The position numbers and the translations under genes are program-made. Below the pieces are notes generated by a model that made no database searches, was not told the origin of the DNA, and was given only the letters and a program-made list of their open reading frames with translations. A stretch of 64,000 bases of DNA from Phycisphaerae bacterium (GTDB taxonomy: Bacteria; Planctomycetota; Phycisphaerae; Phycisphaerales; UBA1924): assembly GCA_022180725.1 (NCBI GenBank), contig BQMO01000008.1, forward strand, positions 40,463 through 104,462. Reading direction: 5' to 3'. The stretch's first letter is position 1. The number at the start of each line of letters is the position of its first letter. This document shows positions 18,390 through 27,962 of the stretch, piece by piece.

Positions 18390-19457
18390 TCATTTCGGCG
18401 GCACCACCCCGCCCGTCGCCTCGGCCTTCTTCGCCTCCGCGCGACGCTTCATCTCCGGTACAAACTCCGTCGCGTACCACTCCCGCCACGCGGGAATGTT
18501 CCACCCCAACTCCCGCGTCGGCTTTCCCCACGCACGCTCCGTGAACTCCGTCAGCGTGTTGAAGATCGTCACGTTGTACGTCACCACCACCGCGTCCACC
18601 ACGCGCAGCACCACCCCCTCGTTCACGACGCTCAACTGCGGATCGAACGCCACCGCGCTCGGGCCTACCACCGGCGTCAGGTCGCTCACGAACGCCGTCT
18701 GCTGCCCCACCATGATCCACGCCAGCGCCCCCTGACGATCGCCCCCGCCCAGCCCCACCGTCTGCGCCTGCGGCGTCTGCACCGGCTGCCCCGTCACCAA
18801 ACTCGCGATCATCCACGGAATCGCGTCGTACATCTCGATCCCCGACGCCAATCGCGCCGCATTCCCGACCGTGTCCCCGCTCCCCGACCGCATCCCCTCG
18901 TACACCGCGTACTTCACGGGCGCGGGAATCTCGCCGGCGTACTTGACCCGCGCCCTCACGCGCTTCGTCGCGTTCGCCCGGACACCCTCCTCCGCGTCGA
19001 AGATCGCCATCCACGCCATCGCCGCGTCCCCTTCGGGCGAATGAGAATCCTCGAAATGGTCCAGCAACGCCGTGCGCACGTCCGTGCCCTCGCGCTCGAA
19101 CAGCCGGATCATGCTCGCGAACAGCGCAGGATCCGTGAACTCCCGGAGTTGCACGATCCCTTCCTGTCGGATCGGCACGTTCTTGATCGGCCCGAAATGC
19201 TTCGCGCGGATCTTCCGCAGCGCCTTCTCCGCCGCCACCCGTGCCTTCTGCTGATCGGCGTAGCGAATCGCCGTCGTGCCCGCGGGATCAATCGAGAGCC
19301 GCTTTATCCACGCGGGGGAGGCGTCGGTCTCTCCCGAACCGGCGTCGTCCGCCGGCACGGCCCTCTCGGTGGATTGCGCCAACATCAAGGGCGACCATGC
19401 CGCAAGGGTCAGCGACACAACCAGCCGACGAAGCATCCGCGTGTTCATGGGGGGCAT
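18390..19457 (-). CDS. Exported protein of unknown function
   Basis: A 355-residue protein with a clear signal peptide (NTRMLRRLVVSLTLAAWSPLMLAQ, cleavage after the Ala at about 27). The middle (about 100-190) is a run of amphipathic helices such as LREFTDPALFASMIRLFEREGTDVRTALLDHFE that resembles HEAT-type repeats; the C-terminal third has strands (FDPQLSVVNEGVVLRVVDAVVVTYNVTIFN) and ends with helices. No catalytic motif was recognised. A second in-frame ATG (19448) may be the real start. It lies 41 nt downstream of the SPOR lipoprotein gene on the same strand, so both may form an envelope-related operon. Confidence 0.72.
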   Translation of the reverse strand: MPPMNTRMLRRLVVSLTLAAWSPLMLAQSTERAVPADDAGSGETDASPAWIKRLSIDPAGTTAIRYADQQKARVAAEKALRKIRAKHFGPIKNVPIRQEGIVQLREFTDPALFASMIRLFEREGTDVRTALLDHFEDSHSPEGDAAMAWMAIFDAEEGVRANATKRVRARVKYAGEIPAPVKYAVYEGMRSGSGDTVGNAARLASGIEMYDAIPWMIASLVTGQPVQTPQAQTVGLGGGDRQGALAWIMVGQQTAFVSDLTPVVGPSAVAFDPQLSVVNEGVVLRVVDAVVVTYNVTIFNTLTEFTERAWGKPTRELGWNIPAWREWYATEFVPEMKRRAEAKKAEATGGVVPPK

Positions 19458-19498
19458 GGTATCTCTGACGCTCGAACCATCCGAACGGTTCCCGAGGA

Positions 19499-20320
19499 TT
19501 ACTCCGCTCCGGTGATGATCGCCGATGTGCCGACGGCCTTCCGAACCGCCTCCGCCTGGGCTTTGGTCGCGTACCGCCCGACCCTTACGGCGTACAGCGT
19601 CACCCCGGCCTTATCTCGGATCGGCACCACCCGAGCCTCATAGCCCCGCTTGATCAGCCCGTCCGCCGTCGTCCGAGCCGTCGACTGGGCCTTGAACGCT
19701 CCGGCCTGCACGGTGAACACCCCGCCACCCCCGGGCGGGCCGGACTTTTCGCCTCCGCCGGATGTCACGGGCGTCGCCCCGCGCCCCGCGAGCCGATCCC
19801 CAAGAGCTAATCGCAATGAACCGTCATCCTGAACCTTGCCTTGGGCCTTCGTGTACAACGCCTCGGCTTCGTCCTTCTTCCCCAGGGCCACCTTCGCGTC
19901 GCCCGCATACATCAGCGCCCGTGCCGCGTCGTCCCCCGTGAGCAATGACCCCGCCTTCGTGAAGTACTCCGCCGCCGACGCGTGCGTTCCCTGCGTCGCC
20001 GCGAGCGACCCCAGCGCCGCGCACGCCCTCCCCGCGACCGCCGCGTTCCCGCTGCTGGTCAGGGGCACCAGGTGACGATGGGCGTCGCCCGCCCGTCCAA
20101 GCCGGTACGCCGACAAGCCGGCGTACAAACTTGCCTCTTCGGCGACCGAGCCGCGCGAGGCCGACGCCTTGGCCGCCGCCGCGTCATACGCCGTGGCGAA
20201 CTGCCCGGACTCGTACATCGCACGATAATCGCCCGGCGGGGGCGACTTGGCCGACGACGCGCACCCGGCCACCACCCATGCCACACACACCGCCGCCGTC
20301 CATGCTCGTATCACGCTCAT
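19499..20320 (-). CDS. SPOR-domain lipoprotein with helical (TPR-like) repeats
   Basis: A 273-residue lipoprotein. The lipobox VAGC places the lipidated Cys at residue 20. Residues 30-160 are Ala-rich helical pairs of TPR type (EEASLYAGLSAYRLGRAGDAHRHL and following). A Gly/Pro linker near 185-195 leads to a C-terminal SPOR domain (FTVQAGAFKAQSTARTTADG … LYAVRVGRYATKAQAEAV), which in other bacteria binds glycan strands lacking stem peptides at the division site. The start at 20320 is chosen because GGAAGGAA lies about 6 nt upstream and the signal peptide starts there. Confidence 0.85.
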   Translation of the reverse strand: MSVIRAWTAAVCVAWVVAGCASSAKSPPPGDYRAMYESGQFATAYDAAAAKASASRGSVAEEASLYAGLSAYRLGRAGDAHRHLVPLTSSGNAAVAGRACAALGSLAATQGTHASAAEYFTKAGSLLTGDDAARALMYAGDAKVALGKKDEAEALYTKAQGKVQDDGSLRLALGDRLAGRGATPVTSGGGEKSGPPGGGGVFTVQAGAFKAQSTARTTADGLIKRGYEARVVPIRDKAGVTLYAVRVGRYATKAQAEAVRKAVGTSAIITGAE

Positions 20321-20409
20321 CCCGGGTTCCTTCCGTGCTGTCCGATGCTGTCCGTGCACCGATTTGATAGCATACGACCCCGCGCCGTTCCGCGACGCGA
20401 CCGAACCTC

Positions 20410-21885
20410 ATGAGCATCCACTGGGCCATCATCCGCCGACTTCTCACCCACCCCTCGCGCGTCGCCGTCATCGACGACCGCCGGGCATACCGCGGCGGCG
20501 AGCTTCTCGTCGCCGCCTTGCACGTCGCCTCGCGCCTCCGCGCACGCTGTGAATCGCGCGCCGTGGGTATCCTGCTCCCCACCAGCGGGGCCTTCCCCAT
20601 CGCCGCCCTGGGCGCGTGGTTCGCGGGCAAGGTTATCGTTCCGCTCAACTACCTCCTCAAACGCGAGGAACTCGAGTACGTCATCCGCGACTGCGGGACC
20701 GACTCCATTCTCGCCGCCCGGCCCATGATCGAGTTCATGACCTATGAGCCGCGCGGCGCCTCCCTTCACTATCTCGAAGACATCGACTTCCGCTCAATTC
20801 CCGAGCCGGTCTGGCCCGCCCCGGCCGCCGCCGAGGACCTCGCCGTCCTCCTCTACACCTCCGGCACCAGCGGCAAACCCAAGGGCGTCATGCTCTCCCA
20901 CGGCAATATCGCCGCCAACATCCAGCAGGTCCTCGACTACATCGAGATCACCCCCCGCGATTCCATCCTCGGGGTGCTCCCCCAGTTCCATTCGTTCGGC
21001 CTCACCGTTCTCACGCTCATGCCCCTCGCCGCCGGCCCCCGCGCCGTCTACACCGCCCGCTTCGTCCCGCACAAAATCATCAAACTCCTCCGCGAGCATC
21101 GCCCATCCATCTTCATCGCCATCCCGTCCATGTACAACGCCCTCCTCAGCGTCAAGGACGCCTCCCCCGACGATTTCGCCTCGCTCCGCCTCATCGTCTC
21201 CGGCGGCGAGCCCCTGCCGCGTTCCACCTTCGACGCCTTCCGCCAGCGATTCGGGGTCACCCTCAACGAAGGCTACGGCCTCACCGAAACCGCGCCCGTC
21301 TCCAACTGGTGCCGACCAGACGAATGGCGCCCCGGCTCCGTCGGCCGCGCCATGCCGGGCCTCGTCCAACGCATCATCGACCCCGCCACCGGCGCCCCGC
21401 TCCCTCCGCATCACGACGGTGAAGTCCAGATGCGTGGCCCCAACATCATGCAGGGGTACTTCCACCTTCCCGATGAAACCGCCGCCGTCTTCACCCCCGA
21501 CGGCTTTCTCAAAACCGGCGACATGGGCCGACTCGATGACGACGGGCACCTCTTCATCACCGGCCGCATCAAGGAAATGCTCATCGTCGGCGGCGAGAAC
21601 GTCTTCCCCCGCGAGATCGAGGAAGTTCTCAACAAGCACGAATCCATCGCCGCCTCCGGCGTTGTAGGGCTTGCCGACCCCCTCCGCGGCGAACTCCCCG
21701 TCGCCTTTGTCGAACTCCGCGAGGGCGCCTCGTTCGACGAAGCCGCGCTCAAGCGCTGGTGCCGCCAGCACCTCGCCGGGTACAAGGTCCCCGATCAGAT
21801 TCGCGTGTTGGACCAACTCCCCCGCAACCCCACCGGCAAGATCATGCGCCGCGAACTCAAGAAACTTCTGCCGCACCAGGCCTGA
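20410..21885 (+). CDS. Acyl-CoA synthetase (AMP-forming), class I adenylate-forming enzyme
   Basis: A 491-residue ANL-superfamily ligase. Core motifs are intact: A3 LLYTSGTSGKPKGVMLSH (about 151-168), A5 GYGLTETAP (about 291-299), A7 TGDMGRLDDDGHLFITGR and A10 PRNPTGKIMRREL with the catalytic Lys near 481. It should activate a carboxylic acid, most likely a fatty acid, to acyl-CoA through an acyl-adenylate. Substrate length cannot be told. Its 3' end overlaps the convergent glucan phosphorylase gene by 29 nt. Confidence 0.87.
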   Translation: MSIHWAIIRRLLTHPSRVAVIDDRRAYRGGELLVAALHVASRLRARCESRAVGILLPTSGAFPIAALGAWFAGKVIVPLNYLLKREELEYVIRDCGTDSILAARPMIEFMTYEPRGASLHYLEDIDFRSIPEPVWPAPAAAEDLAVLLYTSGTSGKPKGVMLSHGNIAANIQQVLDYIEITPRDSILGVLPQFHSFGLTVLTLMPLAAGPRAVYTARFVPHKIIKLLREHRPSIFIAIPSMYNALLSVKDASPDDFASLRLIVSGGEPLPRSTFDAFRQRFGVTLNEGYGLTETAPVSNWCRPDEWRPGSVGRAMPGLVQRIIDPATGAPLPPHHDGEVQMRGPNIMQGYFHLPDETAAVFTPDGFLKTGDMGRLDDDGHLFITGRIKEMLIVGGENVFPREIEEVLNKHESIAASGVVGLADPLRGELPVAFVELREGASFDEAALKRWCRQHLAGYKVPDQIRVLDQLPRNPTGKIMRRELKKLLPHQA

Positions 21886-23599
21886 CGCCGTACGCCTGCT
21901 CGGCGTACTCCCGCACCATTCTGTGCGTCGAGAACCGCGGCCCGTTCCGCGTCACCACCCCTTTCATCACCTCCGCCCACGCCTCGGGCCGTGCGTGATA
22001 CAGCGGCACAATCACGCGCTCCAGCTTCTCGTACAACGCCTCCGCGTCCCGTGCCCACTGCTCGTGCTCCTCGCGCGGCGGTTCATCGTCGCCAATCGCC
22101 CAACCCGTCACGCCTTCCTCATGCCCCTCTACCCACCACCCGTCCAGCACCGACAGCGACGGCACGCCGTTCATCGCCGCCTTCATCCCGCTCGTCCCCG
22201 ACGCTTCCAGCGGCCTGACCGGCACGTTGACCCACACGTCCACCCCCGCCACGAGGTCCGCCGCCAGCGACAGGTCGTAGTTCGGCACGAAGGCCACGCG
22301 AACCAGGTCGCTCGATGCCCGCGCCGCCGCCGTGAGCCGCGCCAGCATTTCTTTCCCGCCCCCGTCCCGTGGGTGCGACTTCCCCGCGAACACGATCTGG
22401 ATGGGTCCGTGCATCGCCGCCAGCCGTTCCAGCCGCGGCACATCGGCCAGGATCATGTCGAGCCGCTTGTACGGCGTGCAGCGCCGCGCCACCCCCAGCG
22501 TGAACGCCTCGGGCGTCAACCCCGCGTTGGCCTCGTGATTGACCCGCCGCACCATCGCCGCCTTCACGCGTCGGTGGGCCGCGAGCACGTCCCACCCCGG
22601 CACGCGCGTGAGCCCCGCCAGCGCCGCCGAATCCCCTTGCCACCCCGGCGCGTGCCGATCCCACACCTCGCGCATGGTCGGGTGCACCCAGGTCGCCGGG
22701 TGCACGCCGTTCGTGATCGCGTGGATCATGTGCCCCGGGAACATCTCCCGCGTGACCTCCGCGTGCCGCCGCGACACGGCGTTGGCGAACCGCGACAGCC
22801 CCAGCGCCGTCCGGGTCGTGTCGAGCACGTGGTCGTGCACGAACGCAGGGGCGCGCAGAAACACGGCCCCTTCCCCGGCCACCTGCCGAGTCAGGTCGAA
22901 CGAGAAACGATCGTGCCCCGCCGCCAGCGGCGTGTGCGTCGTAAACACGCACCGTTCCCGCACCAGCCGCGCCGCGGCCTCCGAATCGATGGGGGCGCCG
23001 ATCCGCAGCGCCAACTCCCGCATCAACTCCGCCGTCAGGAGCGCCGCATGCCCCTCGTTCATGTGATACGTGCCCAGGGTGTCCAGCCCCAGGCTCCGCA
23101 GCACGCGCACCCCGCCGATGCCCAGCACGATCTCCTGCGCCAGCCGATGCGCATGGTCCCCGCCGTAGAGCGCGTCCGTCAGCCGCCGATCCGCCGGGTC
23201 ATTCACCGCCAGGTCGCAGTCGAGCAGGTACACCGGGACCGTGTGCCCCCCGTGCCCCACCACGTCGAATCGCCACGCGACGACGTGCACCTCGCGCCCC
23301 TCGATCGACACCGAGGCCGTTCCCGCCGTGCGAGTCAGCCATGACTCAGGGCGCCACCGTGCCGGCTCCTCCACCTGCCGGCCATCCCCGGTCAGCCGCT
23401 GATGGAAGTATCCCGCCCGGTGAAGGAGCGTCACGCCCACCATCGGCAGCCCGACGTCCGCCGCGGCGCGCAGTGTGTCCCCCGCCAGCACACCCAGCCC
23501 GCCGCTGTACGTGGGCAAATCAGCCGAAAGTGCAACCTCCATCGAGAAATACGCGATGCGCGGCCGAGCCGATGAAGTCAGGTGTTCCGGCGGTGTCAT
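21857..23599 (-). CDS. glgP: Alpha-glucan (glycogen/maltodextrin) phosphorylase, GT35, short form
   Basis: A 580-residue phosphorylase of the short form found in many bacteria. It releases glucose 1-phosphate from alpha-1,4-glucan. IAYFSMEVALSADLPTYSGGLGVLAGD (about 14-40) is the N-terminal signature; NEGHAALL and TNGVHPATW follow; the pyridoxal phosphate Lys is in EASGTSGMKAAMNG (about residue 473). ATG 23599 is one codon inside a possible TTG start. TACATT lies 11 nt before the ATG on the minus strand and could be a -10 element. It is divergent from the dockerin protein gene. Confidence 0.9.
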   Translation of the reverse strand: MTPPEHLTSSARPRIAYFSMEVALSADLPTYSGGLGVLAGDTLRAAADVGLPMVGVTLLHRAGYFHQRLTGDGRQVEEPARWRPESWLTRTAGTASVSIEGREVHVVAWRFDVVGHGGHTVPVYLLDCDLAVNDPADRRLTDALYGGDHAHRLAQEIVLGIGGVRVLRSLGLDTLGTYHMNEGHAALLTAELMRELALRIGAPIDSEAAARLVRERCVFTTHTPLAAGHDRFSFDLTRQVAGEGAVFLRAPAFVHDHVLDTTRTALGLSRFANAVSRRHAEVTREMFPGHMIHAITNGVHPATWVHPTMREVWDRHAPGWQGDSAALAGLTRVPGWDVLAAHRRVKAAMVRRVNHEANAGLTPEAFTLGVARRCTPYKRLDMILADVPRLERLAAMHGPIQIVFAGKSHPRDGGGKEMLARLTAAARASSDLVRVAFVPNYDLSLAADLVAGVDVWVNVPVRPLEASGTSGMKAAMNGVPSLSVLDGWWVEGHEEGVTGWAIGDDEPPREEHEQWARDAEALYEKLERVIVPLYHARPEAWAEVMKGVVTRNGPRFSTHRMVREYAEQAYGVRPGAAEVS

Positions 23600-23717
23600 C
23601 AAGGGCGCGGAATGTACACGAAATGCGACGAGCTTGCCTTGGCCGCTCCCGCGTGCAACGCTAGGACCTCCGCGTGCGTACCGAGGTCAGGGGGGGCATT
23701 ACCCGTCAAAATCGCCG

Positions 23718-23746
23718 TTCCCATGTTCGCGGTTCGTCGATACACT
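23718..23746 (+). promoter_or_regulatory. Candidate promoter of the dockerin protein gene
   Basis: TTCCCA (23718-23723), 17 nt, then TACACT (23741-23746): a plausible housekeeping promoter 25-40 nt before the possible start codons at 23771 and 23789. It lies in the 170-nt divergent space shared with glgP. Confidence 0.4.
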
Positions 23747-23770
23747 GCCCTTCAGGGAATCGGCGGACGC

Positions 23771-26008
23771 ATGTTATCGGGACGCGCCATGGTTCGTACG
23801 TCACACATCGCCGTGCTTTCGCTCGTGATCGCATCCGGGACCGCCGTCGCTCAGGACAGCGTTTCTCGCAACGCCAACGGCGGCAACGGCCTGCCGGGCG
23901 ACGCCACCGCTCCATGGGCCACCGCCTACGCCCGTGTCTCCTACGTGCTCGACCTGGCGCCTCTTCAAGGTTCCTGGGGCACGCCCTTCGGCATCGGCCC
24001 TGTCCTCAAGGCCGGCCGAATCAATCAGTCCCGCTTCACCGCCTACAACCTCGCCCCCACCCTAAGCCCCTCGGCCCGCCTCTCTCAACCCTACCCGGCG
24101 TCCTCGTTCGCCCGCTGGTCCGCCGCCGGCGGGGGCATCCACACCACGGAGAACAACACCGCGCTCAACACCGCCGTCACGCCCGTCGGCACGGCCACAC
24201 GCTTCGCCATCGCCGCCCTCGACGTCGACGAAATGCTCTCCGGCTCATCCGTCTACTTCGCCAACGTCCTCTACGGCGCCCACGTCGCTTTCGACCCCGC
24301 CGTGCCCGATCGGCTCTACATCACCCGCGTGACCGCCGCCCACAACACGTCCGGCCCCGCCGTGCTCGACCGCTCGCAGTTCGGGCTTGGGGCGATCGAC
24401 GCCGACGGCAATCTCGTCTTCCGCGCCGATTCGTTCGGTTCCGCCGGTCCCGCCACCGCACTCCTCCAGGGCGACAACATTCTGCGCGTACGCCTTCCCG
24501 CACGATCCACGGCCCCCAACCTCATCGATGCCAGCGGCGCGAGCCAGGCCGCCTCCACCGATTGGATCGCCCAGAACCACCCCGTCACACTCGCCGCCCC
24601 CGCGGCTATTCCCGCCGATCTTGCGGGCCTCAGCCGCGCGGTCGTCGCCGATTTCGCCGGCAACCTCCGCCTCGAAGTTTCTCCCAACACCACCACCCCC
24701 ACCACGGCACACCGACCGGGTGCTCTCGATCACCGTGGCAGCCCCGCCATCTCCGCCGCCCAAGTCTTCCCGAACACCGCCGCCACGGGCGGCATGCTTA
24801 CCCGCTCCACCGGTGGCGGGGGCAAGGTTGATTCCATCAGCCTGTGGGGCCATGCCGCCACGGGAATCCTCACGAGCCCTGTGACGCTGACGTTGCCCGC
24901 CTCGCTGACCGACGCCTGCGATGCCTTCGCCTGGCCCATCGCCGGCGGGGGGTTCCGCGGCTATGACAGCCAGATCACCTTCCGAGGCGGCGTCGGCCCC
25001 ATGGCCATCGGCAAGGACGCCGCCGGGCGTGGCCTCGCCGCCGGGGTCATCTACGCCGGCTCAACACCCAACCCCGCCGCGGGCACCAACGCGATCGCCG
25101 TCGTCCGCTTCAACCCTGCCAACCCCGTTGCCTCCGCTCAGTGGACAGTCGCCGCCTGGGTTGATGCCGCGACCATGACCGGCAAGAACATCCTCGGCGA
25201 CTTCGGCGCCGACGGCGCCCCCGGCTCGGGAGACGCCGGCGAGGGCGACGGGCAGATCAACGCCCTCGACGCGCCCATCGGCCGCCTCGCGGGCCTTCAC
25301 GAATCCTCGCTCGGCCTTGTCGGGCCTTCCCTCTCCTGCCCCGCCCTCGACGCCGCCGGCAACCTCTATTTCATCGCGTCCTCCGCCCTCAAGCGATGGA
25401 CGGGCGCCGCCGTCGTCACCGATTTCGATATCGCCCTTGTCCGTGCCGTCTACGACCCCGACTCGTTCTGCTACAAGCTCGAACGCCTCCTGCGTGTCGG
25501 CGATGTCATCGCCGGACGGAACGCCGCCCGGAACTACCGCATCGCCTCGCTCTCATTGGCCGACAGCGACTCCGTCTCCTCCGCCGCCCTCTTCTCCGGC
25601 AGCGTCGCGTCCACCGCCTGGAACAACCTCGACCCCGCCTCCCTCCAGCCCGCCTCCCCGCTCGCGCTCGGCGGCCTCGTCTTCATCGCTCGCGTCGTCT
25701 ACGACGTCGATCAGGACGGCCTGTTCATCGACCCCACCCTCCCCGGCGCCAACAACGCCAGCGTGGACGAGGCGTACAACGTCACCCTCTACCTCGGCAA
25801 CATCACCCCGCCGCCCCCGGCCTGCGATGCCGATGTCAACTGCGACGGCGCCGTCAACGGCCTCGACGTCGAAATCATGGAACTCGCCGTGGGCGGCGAC
25901 CTGTCCGATTTCTGCCAGCCGGACCCTGATTTCAATCAGGACGGCGCCGTCAACGGCCTCGACGTCGAAGCCGTCGAACTCGTCGTCGGCGGGGCGCCCT
26001 GCCCCTGA
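23771..26008 (+). CDS. Large secreted protein with C-terminal GC-type dockerin-like domain
   Basis: A 745-residue exported protein. The signal peptide runs from MVRTSHIAVLSLVIASGTAVAQ (start could also be ATG 23789). The long middle region (about 30-680) is rich in Ala, Gly, Thr, Asn and beta-strand, with repeated DAAGNLYF / DADGNLVF-like turns suggestive of propeller or beta-sandwich repeats; no enzyme motif is visible. The last 61 residues hold two calcium-binding dockerin-type loops, DVNCDGAVNGLDVE and DFNQDGAVNGLDVE, flanked by Cys residues. Such GC-type dockerins mark surface proteins in Phycisphaerae. No cohesin is in the window, so the anchor partner is unknown. Confidence 0.85.
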   Translation: MLSGRAMVRTSHIAVLSLVIASGTAVAQDSVSRNANGGNGLPGDATAPWATAYARVSYVLDLAPLQGSWGTPFGIGPVLKAGRINQSRFTAYNLAPTLSPSARLSQPYPASSFARWSAAGGGIHTTENNTALNTAVTPVGTATRFAIAALDVDEMLSGSSVYFANVLYGAHVAFDPAVPDRLYITRVTAAHNTSGPAVLDRSQFGLGAIDADGNLVFRADSFGSAGPATALLQGDNILRVRLPARSTAPNLIDASGASQAASTDWIAQNHPVTLAAPAAIPADLAGLSRAVVADFAGNLRLEVSPNTTTPTTAHRPGALDHRGSPAISAAQVFPNTAATGGMLTRSTGGGGKVDSISLWGHAATGILTSPVTLTLPASLTDACDAFAWPIAGGGFRGYDSQITFRGGVGPMAIGKDAAGRGLAAGVIYAGSTPNPAAGTNAIAVVRFNPANPVASAQWTVAAWVDAATMTGKNILGDFGADGAPGSGDAGEGDGQINALDAPIGRLAGLHESSLGLVGPSLSCPALDAAGNLYFIASSALKRWTGAAVVTDFDIALVRAVYDPDSFCYKLERLLRVGDVIAGRNAARNYRIASLSLADSDSVSSAALFSGSVASTAWNNLDPASLQPASPLALGGLVFIARVVYDVDQDGLFIDPTLPGANNASVDEAYNVTLYLGNITPPPPACDADVNCDGAVNGLDVEIMELAVGGDLSDFCQPDPDFNQDGAVNGLDVEAVELVVGGAPCP
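25844..25969 (+). repeat. Direct repeat of 30 nt in the dockerin loops
   Basis: Positions 25844-25873 and 25940-25969 are identical over 30 nt, encoding DGAVNGLDVE both times with the same codons. Identity at silent sites suggests recent duplication or gene conversion rather than two old loops. Confidence 0.85.
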
Positions 26009-26044
26009 CCCGCATCGAACTTCTCCTCGCAGCCTGATCGCACG

Positions 26045-26959
26045 CTACAACGGCGCCCGATCGTCCACGCCCGCCTGCTGTCGCGCGGTGGCCGTCGTAT
26101 CGAACTGCAACCGATCCGTGTTCACGTAGATCAGCGGGTAGCCCGCGTCGATTGTCCCGAAGTCACGCCGCAACTGCGACAGATGAATCAACTTCTGCGC
26201 CGTGCTGACCTCGCCCAGCCTCGGCTTGGTCGGCCTCCCGCCCCAGACGATCGTGTTCCCCCCGCGCGTCACCAGCATCAGCGACCCTTCCGCCGCGTAC
26301 TTCGACACGTCCACGCCCGCCACCTGACCCGCCCAAGGCTGCGACGCCGCCGTCGCCAGCAACTCCAACGCCGCCCCCACGTCCTCTCCGGGCCACGGGC
26401 GTGCCTTGTCCGGCATCCCGTCCGGGTGCATCGGCGGCGTTTGGGCCGGGTTCAGGATCGCCGGAAGCCTTGATCCGCCCGCCGGGTACACCTTCGGCAA
26501 GGGGGATGCTTCCCATGAGATGAGATAATCCTTCTCGCCCGCTCGAACCACCGCGGCGGGTACACGCCACGAACCCTCGACCACGTACCCGTGCGTGTCG
26601 CGTCGAACGATCGGCGTACCTCGGAACCACCCCGAATCGGCCATGGACTGGCTCAGCCGCTCGAGCGGCATGCGCGAGAACGACGACCCGCCCTCCACCG
26701 CGTGATAGGCCAGCCGCATCAAGCGTTCCTGCTCATCGCCGGGGAGCCATGTTCCCTCGCTACCCGGGAGTGAATTCGGCCAGACGATCCTGACATGCGG
26801 CGTCGTCCGGGCGACGCGTGCCGATGCCCGCCGTTCCAGCGGTTCCAACCCAAGTATCGCCCCCGCCAGCACGCCCAGCCCGACCGCGACGGCCCCGAAC
26901 ATCCCCACGTGAACAAAGAATGACTTCCAGGCGAATGGTTCCGTTCGGGTCGGCGGCAT
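26045..26959 (-). CDS. ftsQ: FtsQ/DivIB-like cell division protein
   Basis: A 304-residue bitopic membrane protein: short cytoplasmic start, one transmembrane segment (about 17-42) and a periplasmic domain. The region VPAAVVRAGEKDYLISWEASPLPKVYP and LPAIL resembles the FtsQ beta domain (acting after a POTRA-like part, about 55-125), and a late block aligns with the FtsQ end (…GGRPTKPRLGEVSTAQKLIHLSQL). The call rests on this and on gene order: murC-murB-ddl-ftsQ is the classical division/cell wall order. ATG 26959 is preferred over GTG 26971. ftsA and ftsZ do not follow; the next gene is convergent and unrelated. Confidence 0.65.
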   Translation of the reverse strand: MPPTRTEPFAWKSFFVHVGMFGAVAVGLGVLAGAILGLEPLERRASARVARTTPHVRIVWPNSLPGSEGTWLPGDEQERLMRLAYHAVEGGSSFSRMPLERLSQSMADSGWFRGTPIVRRDTHGYVVEGSWRVPAAVVRAGEKDYLISWEASPLPKVYPAGGSRLPAILNPAQTPPMHPDGMPDKARPWPGEDVGAALELLATAASQPWAGQVAGVDVSKYAAEGSLMLVTRGGNTIVWGGRPTKPRLGEVSTAQKLIHLSQLRRDFGTIDAGYPLIYVNTDRLQFDTTATARQQAGVDDRAPL

Positions 26960-27026
26960 GGAGGATTCCACGTAGAAGGTGCAACTGGACCGCCCTAGAT
27001 CGGCCGAGCGCCCGCCGGTACTCGAA

Positions 27027-27962
27027 TCATCGCGGCCCAGCGGCGTCTCGCAACGCCAGTTCCACCAACCTTGTGCATAAGCCGGTGAAACTCAACCCGG
27101 CATGAGCCGCCGCTTTCGGCAGCAGTGAATGCGACGTAAACCCCGGGATCGTGTTCACCTCCAGCATCCAGGGAACACCCGACCGATCCACCAGAAAGTC
27201 CACACGCGCCATGTGCCGCAGCGCCATCGCACGCCCAAGCCGCTCCGCGTCTCGACGCATCGTTTTTCCTACATCCCCCGGCAGCGACGGGTCCACGTCG
27301 TACCGCGTGTCATCCCGGAGGTACTTGGCCTCGTAGTCGTAGAACTCGGTCGCGGGCTTGATCTCGATGGGCGCCAGGGCCGCCCCGTCCAACAGCCCCA
27401 CCGTAACCTCGCGCCCGCCGAGCACCGCACTCTCCACCATGTACACCCGACCGGGGTGCTTCGCTGTGTCCCCGATCGCCGCCTCGCGAGCCGCCCGCCA
27501 CGCGGCCTCGTCGCGGCAGATATGCACCCCGACCGACGATCCCTCGTGAATCGGCTTCACCACCACCGGCAGGGGCAGCGGGCACGCCGGGTCGGCAGCG
27601 TTCAGCACACACGCCGGGCACGTGCGGACCCCCTCGCGCGCCGCCGACAGTTTCGTCCCCATCTTGTCCATCGCCAGGCGCGAGGCCCCCGGCCCGGAAC
27701 CGACATACGCCCGACCGTCGGCCTCCAGCAGGTCCTGCAACGGCCCGCCTTCCCCAAAGGCCCCGTGCAGCACCGGGAACACCACGTCCCCCGGCAGGCT
27801 GCGAAGTTCCTCCGCCGTGATCCGCCCAATCACCTCGTACCGTACCGTAAACCGCGCGTCGCTCGCCAGCGCCTCGGCGACAGCGCGCGACGACATCAGC
27901 GACACCTCGCGCTCCGCGTCCGGCCCGCCCCCCAACACCAGCACGCTTACCGGCGACGCCAT
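27027..27962 (-). CDS. ddl: D-alanine--D-alanine ligase
   Basis: A 311-residue ATP-grasp ligase making the D-Ala-D-Ala dipeptide for peptidoglycan. VLGGGPDAEREVSLMSS (9-25) is the N-terminal signature, VFPVLHGAFGEGGPLQ (61-76) the substrate site, VVVKPIHEGSSVGV (134-147) the ATP-binding loop and LEVNTIPGFTSHSLLPKAA (267-285) the Mg2+/D-Ala site. It overlaps the murB stop by 16 nt. Presence of ddl with murB and murC argues that this organism makes peptidoglycan. Confidence 0.95.
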   Translation of the reverse strand: MASPVSVLVLGGGPDAEREVSLMSSRAVAEALASDARFTVRYEVIGRITAEELRSLPGDVVFPVLHGAFGEGGPLQDLLEADGRAYVGSGPGASRLAMDKMGTKLSAAREGVRTCPACVLNAADPACPLPLPVVVKPIHEGSSVGVHICRDEAAWRAAREAAIGDTAKHPGRVYMVESAVLGGREVTVGLLDGAALAPIEIKPATEFYDYEAKYLRDDTRYDVDPSLPGDVGKTMRRDAERLGRAMALRHMARVDFLVDRSGVPWMLEVNTIPGFTSHSLLPKAAAHAGLSFTGLCTRLVELALRDAAGPR

